Assembly: GCA_003254925.1 (NCBI GenBank) | Contig: QANZ01034567.1 | Coordinates: forward strand, 39,208 to 103,207 | Direction: 5' to 3' | DNA: 64,000 nucleotides | DNA from: Chamaecrista fasciculata | Lineage: Eukaryota > Streptophyta > Magnoliopsida > Fabales > Fabaceae | Shown here: piece after piece, positions 1 to 12,890 of the stretch | Layout: every line of letters starts with the position of its first letter | Position numbering within the stretch: the stretch's first letter is position 1 | Position numbers and translations under genes: made by a program | Notes under the pieces: generated by a model | What the model was told of the DNA's origin: nothing | What the model saw: only the letters and a program-made list of their open reading frames with translations | The model's database searches: none

Positions 1-483
<483 letters not shown>

Positions 484-743
484 TTTTGATATACAATCTC
501 TCAGCTTTTCTTTCTGTTATTTGCTTTCTGGGATGATGCTGATTTGCTCTTTCACGGTCTTTTCTCCTTAGTTGTTGCCATAGGGCCTTGTATTTTCCTT
601 CCATTAATTGGACCCAGCTCGCATTAAACATATGATATGATTGTGGTTTTTTACTAATGTGGGAGCTTTTATAATGCCCAGTTTTTTATGAGATGAAATT
701 GATGGTTTCGTCTAGAAGAAAAAAGTGCTGAAATTGTCGAAAG

Positions 744-1074
744 CTATGAAGCATTGAAGCATGGACACTGATATGGATACGGACACGGACACAGCGACAG
801 ACTAAACTCTCAAAATTATGTGACACGACACGGCATATATTTATATATATAAATAATTAAATATTCATAATTTTTAATGAAAAATTTAGATTTTACAATT
901 TTTATTCATAATATATGTCATATCTAATATTATTTTCTCTGTCAGTCATGTTAAAGTTACAAAAAAATTGTTTTATATTCTAAAATTTATGAATATGTGT
1001 CGTATAGGTGTCGGACACTGACACGTGTCTGACACAGCGACATACCTTCAAAATGAAGTGTCCATGCTTCATAG
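744..1074. mobile_element. MITE family M1, copy 1 (331 bp)
   Basis: Non-coding element with near-perfect inverted ends: CTATGAAGCAT plus GGACAC on the left and GTGTCCATGCTTCATAG on the right. The left end carries an extra 8-bp TGAAGCAT. GACACG-rich subterminal blocks flank an AT-rich core. Related copies are at 14424-14756, 30792-31115 and, truncated, 42890-43036. It lies in the 3' flank of the tubulin gene. The superfamily is not certain; an imperfect 9-bp target duplication at copy 2 suggests Mutator-like. Confidence 0.75.
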
Positions 1075-2003
1075 TTGGAAAGTAATATTGGGAGCAAATC
1101 ATATTGGTAGATATTTTACTATGCTATATGCTTATTCCTAAAATTACGACTAATAATACACGTGCTGGTACGTATTTAGAGGAGAGTAGGAGACATCGAA
1201 AAAGGACTAATCTGTTTGAGCACCAATCGAACATAGATCTAATTTGACCACCGACTTTGGTGGTCTTCAATGCGTTATCCTTCCTTTCCATAGTGTTGCT
1301 TCTCATAGATCAAATATTAAAGTACTACTTCCTAAATCACAAAAATCATAAATAGTTACTACTATTAAATCCCACCTCAATGCTATCCACAAACATTATA
1401 CTAATTTCTTTGTGTTTCCTTTTTATGATCTTTTCTATCAAACATTTCTGTTTTACACTATCGGGTCACACGGGCCATTTTTAAGTCGCAGCTGTCTTGC
1501 GTCTTTCCCAATCGAGCAAGCCTCACCTTGGTTAAACCAAATGTAAATTTTTCTTGTTAAAACAGAATTCAAAATGTTGGGGGCCAAAATGATACACTGC
1601 AATATTTGTTAAACTGTATTTATTTTTCTGTTTATCAAAATGAATATGGTAATTAATAGGGGAAACAACAAGCAAGAGCCAGCTCATTTTGGTTGTGACA
1701 CTTGGTACTAAAAGGCACTACCAAAAACTAGTAACTCTTTACCTTCCTCGGAAGAGCAACACCCATCAAAACGCTAGAGCATTTCCCTGCTATGTATGTC
1801 CTTCCCCAACCAAAGTGGCAACTTCACCTACTACCTTCAAACCAATGGCAACAGTTACCAAATCCCCAGCTAGGCCGAACATTTCTGTCCAATCAACAAC
1901 ATCCTTTTGAGTTTTGAGTTTTGACAACCCCACCTACCTTGTGGTCCATTATTTCCTGGTTTTTCTAGTTGCTGCAACTTTTGGTTTTCATTCACCATAT
2001 TAA
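1075..2003. other. intergenic, no gene seen
   Basis: AT-rich sequence between the tubulin 3' flank and the next transposon. Short open frames (for example 1689-1910) have no recognisable domain and low-complexity composition. I see no RNA gene here. Confidence 0.5.
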
Positions 2004-3600
2004 GGGCCGTTTGGATGGAATCCAATCTCATTCAAGTGGATGAGATGAGATGATGATGAGATTAGATCAGATGAAAATGATGGATTGGTGTTTGGATGAT
2101 TTGAGAGAAAATGATGTTAAATAGGGTGTGAAATTATATAAAAGGATATGTAATGATTGTGGTTGGTTGAAATAGGTTTATAGATTTTTTTAAATTTGTA
2201 TAGGGGTAGAAATGGTAGGAAATAATGAGATGAGATGAAGATAATGAGATGAGATGATAGGTGTTTGGGTGCAGTTTGATTGGAATGATATTGAGATGAG
2301 ATGATCTTGGAAAGCGTGATGATGAGATATTTTTGGATGATGGGTTTTTGCAATGTTATTAAAACCGGACCGGTCATTGAACCGGCTGAAGCAACGGTTC
2401 AAGGTTCACTGGTTCAACCGGGGTCAGACCGCTTATAAATAAATAAATAATATATTAATAAATAATAGATCAACAAAATAATAAATTACTAATTATAATT
2501 AAAAAAAATCTAAATATAAAAGTCTAGATCTCAATTTTGTAATTCATCCTATTCACCCTATTAAAAAAAATTAAAAACACAATATCTGCCATTTTTATTT
2601 GCTTACCCTATTCACAATAAATAATAATAAAATGATTCATCTTATTCATCCTATTATTTAGGCTTATTTTGCTTACCATATCCCCACTAAATCAATAATA
2701 AAGTGATTAATCTCATTTACCCTATTAATTAGGAATTTTAAAATTTTTCTTTCCCTATTCACAATAAATTAATAATAAAGTCCCTATTAATTAGGCCCCA
2801 TTTTCTAATTTTTCCTTCCCTATTCGGTATTCACAATAAACCTAAACCCTAACATGCTAAAAGAAACAAACACGGCTAACGGAAAGAAAGAGCAACACAA
2901 AGAGGAAGCGACCGATGAGCACGAAGAATGACAGACAACAACTAAAACATTGTGTACCCTTTAAGACTTCATCTACAGTGGTCTTCTTTCTTTACCGGTG
3001 TTCTTCATCTTCTACCTTTTTCATTTACAGTTGCGTTCTTCTTCTACTTGGCATCATCCTCTACTTGGCATCATCCGTTCAGATCTGATCTTGTTTGAAA
3101 ATATATTATTCGTCCATATCTCTTGTATTTCATCAAAACCTTGTCTTCTTTATCATTTTTCTGATTTCTTCTTCATCTATATCTCTTTCTCTACCCAGAT
3201 CTGAGTGGTTCTTCCCCAAAAAAATTTCCCCAGATGTGAACCGGTTTTTTTTAAGACCCGGGCGGTTCTTGCCGGTTTTACCGGTTGTTGACCGGTTTGA
3301 GCGGTCTTTGACCGGTTCTCACGCTAAATCGGACCGGACTAGATGCCGGTTCACGGTTGAACCGGCCGGTCCGGTTTTAATAACCATGGGTTTTTGTTCC
3401 ATCTCATTAGATGAAATGATGGACCAAAATAAAAATAACAATAAAATTATTTTAAGAATACAATTTGGTCCATAAATTTGTATTGACCAAATAATTGGGT
3501 TTATTCATGAAATTCAATGACCAAAAAGTAACAAACAATAGTTCGGGGACCAGAATGCAAATAACATGGAAATAGTTTTAACTAATCTCATAGTTTGATA
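2004..3600. mobile_element. PIF/Harbinger-like element A, copy 1, interrupted by a nested element
   Basis: The left end reads TTA then AGGGCCGTTTGG, typical of PIF/Harbinger elements with a TTA/TAA target. The interior holds GATGAGATGAGAT repeats. Its sequence is the reverse complement of parts of the 22609-23782 copy, for example the block around 2115-2160 and the block after 3397. It is split by a separate element at 2351-3385. The right end was not found. Similarity runs to at least about 3570, and the true end may lie in the degenerate DNA before the 4498 gap, so the end given is approximate. Confidence 0.6.
2351..3385. mobile_element. non-autonomous element B with 11-bp target duplication (Mutator-like)
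   Basis: Both ends carry the perfect inverted repeat GTTATTAAAACCGGACCGG, and further CCGGTT-rich sequence extends inwards on both sides. It is flanked by an exact 11-bp direct repeat, ATGGGTTTTTG, at 2340-2350 and 3386-3396. Removing the element and one repeat restores a continuous element A. The size of the duplication and the long GC-rich termini over an AT-rich core suggest a Mutator-like non-autonomous element. The interior has tandem blocks of roughly 80-100 bp with CCTATTCACAATAAA and TATTAATTAGG (about 2590-2840). No transposase is encoded. Confidence 0.85.
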
Positions 3601-3826
3601 AACAAAACAGAACGAGAAATAGTTTTAACTCTTAAATTTTTTCAAAAAATTTCTTCAGATATATTTTAAAAAAAAGAGGGATTGAATTGACATTCAGAAG
3701 ACTCAAAACTATAACAAATATTTTGATGACCAAAATGAACTTATCTCATAGTTTGAAGACTGACTGCCAACAAATGTGAATATAAAACTTTCCCATTTTT
3801 TTCACTTTTCTTTTTTAAATATATTA

Positions 3827-4497
3827 TAACGGGTTAAGAAGAAGATTGTATCTTAACCAAAAATATTTTGAATTCAATTATATATTTTAATAAAACAAAT
3901 AAAAGAACATTGGGACAAAAAAAAAACAACACTACACAATTTTTTATTCTATTTTTTTAAAAATATGTAATAACGAGACTAGAAAAAGATTGTACCTTTA
4001 AAAAAATTGGATTCAATTATACATTTTACTCAAATATATAGAAGAACATTGGGACAAAAAAATAAAACATTACAATTTTCTAGCTACCCATGATTCGAAT
4101 AAAAAAAAATAATGGACACGTGGAAACTTGTGTCTTTTTCCAACAAAAAATTATTTTCTATTATCCAGAGTGTATAATCATCGAATAATTTTGGACACGA
4201 ATATAGAACAAAAAATAGTCTGAGGACGAAAATGAAACTTATTGCATAGTTTGAGAAAAAAAGCTAAACAAAAAATAATTTTAAGAGCCAAGGAAACTGA
4301 GCTCATAGTTTGAAGACTAAAATACCTATAAAAATGAAAATAGTTAATTTTTTTCTTTTTTTTTTAAAAAAAACTACATCAAAGAGAATGGAAGAAGATT
4401 ATAACTTAAAAAATATTTTAGGGATTAAATTGTATATTTTACTCAAAAGAAATAGAGGAATATTGCAACTAAAAAAATAATAATATTGTAAAATTTT
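3827..4497. repeat. three diverged copies of a ~115-bp AT-rich unit, abutting an assembly gap
   Basis: Blocks at about 3827-3940, 3970-4085 and 4377-4497 share the order AAGAAGATTGTA, ATTCAATTATA, ATTTTACTCAAA, GAACATTGGGACAAAA, then an ACAATTTT-like end. Between them, the phrase TCATAGTTTGAAGACT recurs. The third copy runs into the N gap, which suggests that more copies caused the gap. Confidence 0.55.
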
Positions 4498-5473
4498 NNN
4501 NNNNNNNNNNNNNNNNNNNNNNNNNNNNNNNNNNNNNNNNNNNNNNNNNNNNNNNNNNNNNNNNNNNNNNNNNNNNNNNNNNNNNNNNNNNNNNNNNNNN
4601 NNNNNNNNNNNNNNNNNNNNNNNNNNNNNNNNNNNNNNNNNNNNNNNNNNNNNNNNNNNNNNNNNNNNNNNNNNNNNNNNNNNNNNNNNNNNNNNNNNNN
4701 NNNNNNNNNNNNNNNNNNNNNNNNNNNNNNNNNNNNNNNNNNNNNNNNNNNNNNNNNNNNNNNNNNNNNNNNNNNNNNNNNNNNNNNNNNNNNNNNNNNN
4801 NNNNNNNNNNNNNNNNNNNNNNNNNNNNNNNNNNNNNNNNNNNNNNNNNNNNNNNNNNNNNNNNNNNNNNNNNNNNNNNNNNNNNNNNNNNNNNNNNNNN
4901 NNNNNNNNNNNNNNNNNNNNNNNNNNNNNNNNNNNNNNNNNNNNNNNNNNNNNNNNNNNNNNNNNNNNNNNNNNNNNNNNNNNNNNNNNNNNNNNNNNNN
5001 NNNNNNNNNNNNNNNNNNNNNNNNNNNNNNNNNNNNNNNNNNNNNNNNNNNNNNNNNNNNNNNNNNNNNNNNNNNNNNNNNNNNNNNNNNNNNNNNNNNN
5101 NNNNNNNNNNNNNNNNNNNNNNNNNNNNNNNNNNNNNNNNNNNNNNNNNNNNNNNNNNNNNNNNNNNNNNNNNNNNNNNNNNNNNNNNNNNNNNNNNNNN
5201 NNNNNNNNNNNNNNNNNNNNNNNNNNNNNNNNNNNNNNNNNNNNNNNNNNNNNNNNNNNNNNNNNNNNNNNNNNNNNNNNNNNNNNNNNNNNNNNNNNNN
5301 NNNNNNNNNNNNNNNNNNNNNNNNNNNNNNNNNNNNNNNNNNNNNNNNNNNNNNNNNNNNNNNNNNNNNNNNNNNNNNNNNNNNNNNNNNNNNNNNNNNN
5401 NNNNNNNNNNNNNNNNNNNNNNNNNNNNNNNNNNNNNNNNNNNNNNNNNNNNNNNNNNNNNNNNNNNNNNNNN
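4498..5473. other. assembly gap (976 N)
   Basis: Unsequenced. Nothing can be said about its content. Confidence 1.
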
Positions 5474-6873
5474 CCAAGCTTATATTTTACTTCTTCTTAA
5501 TGAAATTTAGTTTATTCACAAAAAGAATATCAGTTTATTATATAAATTATATTATTATATAAATATATATATACACGTTATGTATGTATAATTGTATATA
5601 TATAAAAGAAACTATATCATGTTATTTTTGTCATTTTTCAAAAGTAAAAATCTAAAATTTTTTAAAAAATTAAAAAATATATTATAATAGTTCTTATTTC
5701 TTAGAAAAAGCAATCTAAAAGTTTTAGTTTATTATTTGTGAGTAAGACATACATAAAGAAATATAATAAATATGAATAATATCTTAGATAATATAATAAA
5801 ATACTAATGTACTATATCAATATCTAATTTTAAACACGATTCGTTGTTTTTTATTATTTAATATTTTAATTATTATCTTTCCAATTTCATTATTTCTTTA
5901 AATTTCTTTTATATGCTTTATATTTTTTTTGTCCAAATTATACATTTTATGCTATAATGTTGATAATATATAGAGAAAAAATGGACCAAAATTCTATTTT
6001 GGTCCCTAATGTTTACCCAAAGTTATATGTTGGTCCTTAATAATTTTTTGTCCTATTTTGGTCCTTAATATTTTTTAAAAGTTTCATAATTGGTCCCTAA
6101 CTATTGAATATAATTATATTTTTCTCATCTCAAACCCGAACGTTAGGGACCAAAACAAAACTTTAGATAAGTATTAGGGACTAAAATAAGATTTTGGCCA
6201 AAAAATATTTTGGCCCCTAACCTAAAATTCTGGCTCCGCCCCTGCTCAGAAACACCAGCAACTGCATCGTTTCAAACCCAAATCATGTTTACTATGATTT
6301 TTAATTTGGGCCTTGGTTGGTAATTCATAAATAACTTACAAGGATAATTTGGGTTTCAATCTTTATTTTCTATAAAGTCTCACAAAAATAAAGATTGTCT
6401 ATATCAGTATAAAGGTTTAGTCATTTTATATTATGTCCCACTCAGATCTCCAGTCTCCACCTTCGTGCGTCGCCGGGTGGCATTTAGGTATGTATTTTTG
6501 TGTCTTCTTGCCTCTTTCTCCATTAGGGGGGTTTATTTCTTTCATTAGGAAAGTTTTTTTCTTCTATAAGAAAGTTCTTCCCCCTTTTATCAGGAAAAAG
6601 GTTTATCTTTTCTCTTGTGTTGTTATATATCTTACATCTACAAGTGAAGTTCAACGTTGAAGAAGGAAACGTTTAAGAAGATTGATAAGGGGTGTGTAAT
6701 GTTGCCTCTTGGTTGATCTTCTAAGTTTTCTTTATTTTTATAGATCTGATTGTATAGGAGATCTTGATATGATTTTCTTTCTTAGGTGTGTTACTTAGGA
6801 TCTTCTTTTCATCTCCTGTACTGTTGTACTATGTTATGTGAAGCGAAAGGCTATATTTCAATTGTTAGATCTA
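5474..6873. other. intergenic AT-rich DNA with a small foldback repeat
   Basis: At about 5980-6205 a foldback repeat reads ATGGACCAAAATTCTATTTTG on one side and its near reverse complement (ACTAAAATAAGATTTTGGCC) on the other, with TTGGTCC phrases between. At 6433 a short ATG frame of 75 codons overlaps intron-like T-rich tracts; I do not recognise it. No gene is called. Confidence 0.5.
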
Positions 6874-7291
6874 GGGGTGAACAAACTTGGCCCGACCCGG
6901 TCACTTTTTTCAAAATCGGGTCGGGCCGGGTCTCGGGTTTTGGTGCTCTAGACCCGGCCCGACCCGGCATACTTATTTGTTTTTTTAAAAAAAATACATA
7001 TATTTCTTATAAGTAATTAATTTTTTATCATACAAAATAAATAATATATATGTATTATTATTTTTTTTATTAATCAATAAAAAATACATGTAATATAATT
7101 TTAATCTTAATTAAATTGATGTTTAATTAAGTATTTACTAATATAAACAAGTTTAAAATATATAATATACATATAAATAATTAAAATATTTTTTTTAAAA
7201 AAGTAAATGGCTTGGGTGGCCCGGTGACCCGGGCTCAAACCGGGCCGGGTCTCTGATCCACAAAAACCCAGCCTGGCCTGTGTGTACCCCC
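6874..7291. mobile_element. non-autonomous element G, copy 1 (418 bp), 11-bp target duplication
   Basis: Ends are GGGGTGAACA on the left and TGTGTACCCCC on the right, with GACCCGGCCCGACCCGG-type GC-rich subterminal blocks around an AT-rich core. It is flanked by an exact 11-bp direct repeat TGTTAGATCTA at 6863-6873 and 7292-7302. A second copy, split by a LINE, is at 46628-52853. No coding potential. Confidence 0.8.
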
Positions 7292-7302
7292 TGTTAGATC
7301 TA

Positions 7303-8216
7303 TGCTTTATTTAGTCTCTTTGATGATGTATGACCTTGTGCCATTTTTATGAATGAAATATATATTTCTAACCAAAAAATTTTTTATCTTAACAATAATA
7401 TATTCATTAACACTATTTTTTTTTTGTTGCTCGTAAATTTTATCCATGAAAGTAATTTATTTGTGTATTTAAATGTTGTATGTATAATATCATCAAACAA
7501 AATGATGTGACAATAATTTGAAAAAAGGGGATAAATGTAAATACTCCCTTCCAACTGTCCTATAGTTGTAAATACTTCCTTGAATTATTGATTTTAACAA
7601 TTAGCCCCCTTGAATTATTGATTTTTATCTTTATTTTAAATTAAATTGATTGGGATGATTACAAATTTTATATATTTTCTTAATTGAACTATTATTAAAT
7701 AAAAATATGAATGCATTTTTTTTGGTAAATAAATATGAATGTATTTTAATAGACTTTTCAGTAAGTTTCTTTTATAAATATATCACAAGTTATTTGAAAA
7801 TAATTGTAAAAAACAGAAATAATCTCTCTAAAATTATACTAAGACAATCACCTATGAAAAGAAAAAGAGAATTAAGTGGCAACTAATTAACGAAATTAGA
7901 AAAAAAAATTAAAATTGATATTAATTACAAAATTATAATAGTTCAAGGGGATGAATTGTTAAAATTTATCTGTATTTTTTTTTGTGGAAATGGGCCTAAA
8001 AGGCCGAAGACAAAATTATCATATTATCTTTTGAGGTGAAATGGAACTTTTTATTTTTTTCCATGCTCAAATTGATCTAAATACCCAATTAAAGGTTTCA
8101 GAAGATTCCACACTCCAATGCAATTTCATATAATCTCGCGGGTCCTTCTGTAATGAGCCTTGAGTTTACTACTCTAATCGCAAAAAGAGAGAGAGAGAAA
8201 GAGGGTAACTAGGAAA
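7303..8216. other. intergenic region and COX6a promoter side
   Basis: AT-rich with no gene. The last 200 bp before the COX6a ATG contain TGGGCC-type motifs (7991-8005) and a GAGAGA tract (about 8188-8203) in the presumed 5' UTR. Confidence 0.5.
7991..8005 (+). promoter_or_regulatory. site II-like TGGGCC/GGCC pair upstream of COX6a
   Basis: TGGGCCTAAAAGGCC lies 212 bp before the COX6a start codon. TGGGCY site II elements are well known in promoters of plant respiratory-chain and ribosomal genes, where TCP factors bind them. The function here is inferred from position. Confidence 0.45.
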
Positions 8217-11200
8217 ATGGCGATGGCCGTGGTGCGATCTCGTCTTCTTCGGAGCGTTGTACGCGGAAGACCTACCAGCTCAGCCCCTCCCCGCCGAAAC
8301 TTCGCTTCATCTGGTCATCACAATGATGAATGTGAGCCCCCTATTCTCTCTCTAGATCTCACTCCTTTAACTAACGCATATTCCTATGTCACGATTTTAC
8401 GGTCCAGACCCTATTCACTTCATTTTCTCTTCTTTTTTGGCCGCGCGATTTCAGTTTTAAGGACAATTGTTTCCAAATCATGGCAATTGGAGTATCTTAG
8501 GGTTTTATTAGCTGTCGTGTTCGAATGGTTTTCGTGGAAGTTTGACCATTATTTTAGTAACTTCTGGATTCCCTTGGATACCTCAAGTTGGGAAAGATGT
8601 ATAGATCTATGAAAATGATGTAGTATGCTCTGATTGAGGGTCTGATAATTGTCTTGTATTAGTAATTTTTTCTCCTAACTATAAGGTCTCACTGCCACGT
8701 CGAATTTTTAATATGAATTATCTGCTATCTGTTTAGTCTAGTCGTGGAAATATTATTTTCATCAATCAAATCCTCACTCAAGATTCAAGAAGCATTTTGT
8801 TGTTAATTTAGTCCTTGAAAGACTTCTCTACCATTGATTTTGTTATAATTAAGATGGGATCAGGATTAAAATAGTACCTTTCGAAATATTGGGATTAGAT
8901 TGATGGAAATAATCCGGACTAATTGATGTCAACAGTATTTTTCAAGAATCAATATGTTAGCTTGTTCTTTCTAATTGACGTAGGTGTCATTATAGTTCTC
9001 ACTTCCCAGGCGTGTCTGAACTAGCGTACATTTTATTTTTAGGCTAACAACCAAATAACCTACTTGAATTTGACTTTTTGACAAGTAACCCCATTTGATT
9101 TCTTTATGGGAAACCGGGCCACCTGAACTTTCATTATTTGGCCAATAGCTCTTTTGATTCGGTAAGAAGTGAAAGAACTCAATGTGTGGTTCTAGATGAA
9201 TTTTTCTCAATTCTGATTTTAGGAAACTGGATTTTCGGTTAGGACTAGTTGAATTTGTAATATTTGATGTACTAGTTGCAAGTTTGGCCATTATTTACAT
9301 TTCTCTGGAAATCCCTTTGATTTTAAATCCCCTTATAAAGTGAATTTTTCAAGTTGCACTCTATGAGCTAGAGTTAGGCTCAAATGTTTTTTAGATAGTT
9401 TGTTCTATATGAATACTTTATTTGTATGGTGAGTTTTATGCTTTAAGCTGAATTTTATGGATTTTTCCTAGTTAATGTCCTGCTTTTGTTGTTATTCCTT
9501 TGTTCATTTTAGCTAATAGTTATAGTTATTTCTCTATTTAATCAGATGAGACAGCCAAGTGGGAGAAGATTACGTATCTAGGCATTGCTACATGCACTGT
9601 TTTGGCCATTTACAATCTATCAAAGGGTCACCCTCACCATGAAGAGCCTCCTGTAAGCTCTCCTCTCTACACATCTGCAAGTAATTATTTTTGTTACTTA
9701 GACGTGCATTAATGATGTGTGCTTGTGTCTGTATGGTTCATGTAACAATTTATTTATGATAATGTAAGCACTCACCATTGAGCCAATTTGTGCGAGCACA
9801 GTTTGTATGACACCTCATCTATCTTAAATGCAGCCAATCACCATATTGAACCAAATTCTGAATAACTTGCGAGTTTTACATAACCTAATTGTACAATACA
9901 TTTTTCTGAGTAGCAAACTTCTTTATTAACATTTTTCTTCATACATTTTCTACAGGAATACCCATATCTGCACATCCGGAATAAGGAATTTCCTTGGGGT
10001 ATGTGCTTTGATCTTTGTATTGCCTTTCTAGAAACTAGGGAGTTCCACAATTTCACTTTCATTAAGTGTAGATTCCATTATTTGACTTAATCGCCTTTAG
10101 TTTTAAATTGTTAATATTTTGCTATTTTATTTTTTTACATCTGGTTCCAAGAGTAATTTCGTACTCAGTACGTGTGAACAACCCTCTTAGTCTTAAGTAG
10201 ATCAATCTATTGTAGGAAGCTTTTGGGTTTTGTAAATTCATCATTGAGATCTGAGATATCATAACAATACAATAATACATTTGATGGGAGGGAATGGAAT
10301 CTCAATAAGTGAAAGGTGTTTGTGGTTAATGTCTTTCATTAAAAGGGCCTGACTAGGTCGAAAATGATTCGAAACTTATATGACAATCTTCTCAAGATTT
10401 TCTATATTATTTTAACTCTAGGTATAAGGTTTCTATACTACCTGTTGTGTCTTTGGCCTTAGATGTGGGACAATTGATTTTGGATTCTTTTTCAGTACTC
10501 TTTTTAAGCCTTTGGTGCTGTGGCAGTTATAGTTGTGCTTGTATAGTTTATTGTAGCATGTTTTTTATTCTTCCATTCGGTAATTGACCTTTACTTTAAT
10601 TATGGAATTGATGGGAATTGGTGCTGTGTAGTAAATATTAATAAAGATTGAATTACACTTGTCAATAGGAGGATATTAAGCCTTTTGTTCAGGATCAGTT
10701 TAACCAAGGATTATTTATCAATCAAATGGTGTATTAAACAATTTTTTGGTAATAAGAATTAGAAGTATGCGAGCAGTTTGGGTTTGTTTGGCCTGGTACT
10801 CAAATGTGTTTTAAACCAAGTACCAAATATTAATTTTGAATCTAAAGTTGGCTTTACTGTACATAGAAGAATGCTTTCACATGCTTAGTATTTTAAGCTG
10901 TTTACAGTTTTGTCTTGCTTAATTTATCTGATTAGCTTTATGCATCTGAATATAAATCTTAAGTGAGGTTTTATTAAAAATGGGAGTGCTTGCTGGTTTT
11001 TGGTAGTTTGACTCATCTTCAACAGACTTTAGGATTAGAATTTTGAATTTGTTTAGTTTTCTACATGTTTCTCTTGTGCAACTGCTGCTTTGGTAGAGGA
11101 AAAAAATTAAAAAAATGTGCATATGTAGAATCACATGCTAGAAACAGTTGAAAGTTTTATAATTTGTGGTGAAGTAATTGTAGCGTTCTACAATTTTTTA

Positions 11201-12890
11201 ACTGTTTGGTTAAAGTTTTATTATTTGAAGTACTAAAGAATTGAGGAATGGTTATGCTAGTATTATGGCTGTTTATTGTCTAAATTGGTCTACCCATCTA
11301 TTTTTTGAAAATTTTCATGAGCAACTACTCCTTCCCTTTTCCTTAAAGATCAGTAAGTTGTTAGTTGAGATGATTGCAGTTTTACTTCCATAAGAAGTAG
11401 AATATAAATCGAATCACAAGAAGTGCACTTTTTGAGAGAATCAAAACATAAACTGCTGTACAGCTTGACATTAGAAACTTTTTACTAAAAAAAAAGGATT
11501 AATGTTATGGAACTAATTCTAATTAGAGAATGAATTTATCAAAATAATGACTTTCACCTTTTTTGTTTTTTTCTGTGGTTGTATTCTAGTCCTATGTGGT
11601 TACCCAAGTAGTTCTGTTAGTTGAATTGGTGAAATTGGACACTACAGTTCTGAGTTGTTTGTCTATGCGGTTTTTCCATGCTATTATTTTGATTAATTAG
11701 GTGGGGCCATCAAAAGTTACTTACATGTCCACATTATCATGTGTGTGCATTTTGCGTAATAGATTTATGGTAAAATAATAAGCATGCATCTTCTGGTAGA
11801 ACCGTGCATCCTCCTACTATCATAATCAAAAGAAAGATCTTCTTGTAGTTGCCCTATTGGTTCATTTGGTACTTGTTGAATGCCTTCAGTTAGTTCTGGC
11901 TCATACTAGAAGACCACTTGGAAGCATTTTTTATGACTATGATATATATTTTGCCACATGGTGTTTTTTTTTTGGTCAGAAGAAGAAATCTCTATTTATG
12001 AGAAATTGGCACTAGGCCATACATCAAGGAGATGAGCAAGGCAAAACTCTTAAAGTATTAAAATAGCCCAGCACTCAGAGAACATATTACATAGGAAAAA
12101 AAATTATCTTAGGCAACACATCTAAGAAACTAAGATCTAAAAGAAAGTCTCCTACATAAGATCAAATGGTATACACCATTATTTTAAGATTCACAAAATT
12201 TTTTACATACAAAGAAACTTGAAGATATGATAGAGAGACAGAACACCACTCTTCCCTTTCCAAAGGGCTAATCTTCCTAGCCGTTCATTTTTCTTCAAAT
12301 TTAAGCTTTGGATATAGACCTGAATGTTGTATATCTTCAAAAAAAAAATGACAGAAGATCTTTCCTAATGAAAGAGAGAAATAACTTCCTTAAGGATATG
12401 TTTAGATTGGGGATAACCTCTCCCCCTTGGAAAGTTGATGATTGGAGTTGAAGAGAATGAGGGATTAACTTTAATCCCTCATCCTCCTCCTCCGTTTACA
12501 AATTCCAGTTATCTCAAATTAAAGTATTTTGGAGGAAGAGTTACTTTTTAAACAAAGGGGAGAGTAGAGAGAGATTAATCTCCCCTCCCCTTCCTTTCTC
12601 TTCGCCTCCAATCTCTCTCCCTCCTTCCCCCTCTAGTTATCCAAACAAGAAGAGAAGTCTATAGAAAAAGGAGACAAAACTTACATAACATGAGAGGTGG
12701 AGGGGAGGGGGACTGCCACATTGTGTTCATGTATGCTTATATGCATATTGTTGTTAACTTGTGCCCTATTTTTGGCATTCCGTTGTTGCTGCTAGTAGTC
12801 TGCTTTTAATACTGTTCATTTTCAAATGATGACTTCGTTCTTTTGTGGTAAGCAGGTCCTGATGGTCTTTTCGAGAGTAAGCATCACTAG
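8217..12890 (+). CDS. COX6A: cytochrome c oxidase subunit 6a, mitochondrial
   Basis: Four exons fitted by GT-AG sites and phase: 8217-8331, 9546-9652, 9956-9998, 12856-12890 (TAG at 12888). They total 300 bases, encoding 99 residues, close to the roughly 100 usual in plants. The first about 28 residues are Arg/Ser-rich with no acidic residue, a mitochondrial presequence ending near RRNFASSGHH. A single membrane segment, ITYLGIATCTVLAIYNLS, precedes the conserved EEPPEYPYLHIRNKEFPWG and the tail PDGLFESKHH. The protein is a nuclear-encoded accessory subunit of complex IV in the inner mitochondrial membrane. The last intron is 2.86 kb and holds an inverted-repeat relic at 12395-12650; the last exon codes only 11 residues. 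Reading exon 1 straight on into intron 1 gives a false 131-codon frame. Identity is secure; exon ends are inferred from the protein match. Confidence 0.95.
12395..12650. repeat. possible MITE inside COX6a intron 3
   Basis: The left edge GGATATGTTTAGATTGGGG and the right edge, read in reverse (TCTTGTTTGGATAACTAGAG), share a GTTTGGATAAC-like terminus. The interior is rich in CTCCCTCC/GGAGG. No clear target duplication. Confidence 0.4.

Noticed and set aside
2590..2840. CRISPR-like spaced repeats
   Set aside because: Diverged tandem blocks inside a plant transposon, without unique spacers of equal length.
4443..5477. Long minus-strand open frame
   Set aside because: It consists of N; no stop can be read in the gap.
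6433..6660. 75-codon ATG frame MSHSDLQSPP...
   Set aside because: Phe-rich low complexity across intron-like T tracts, and no family recognised.
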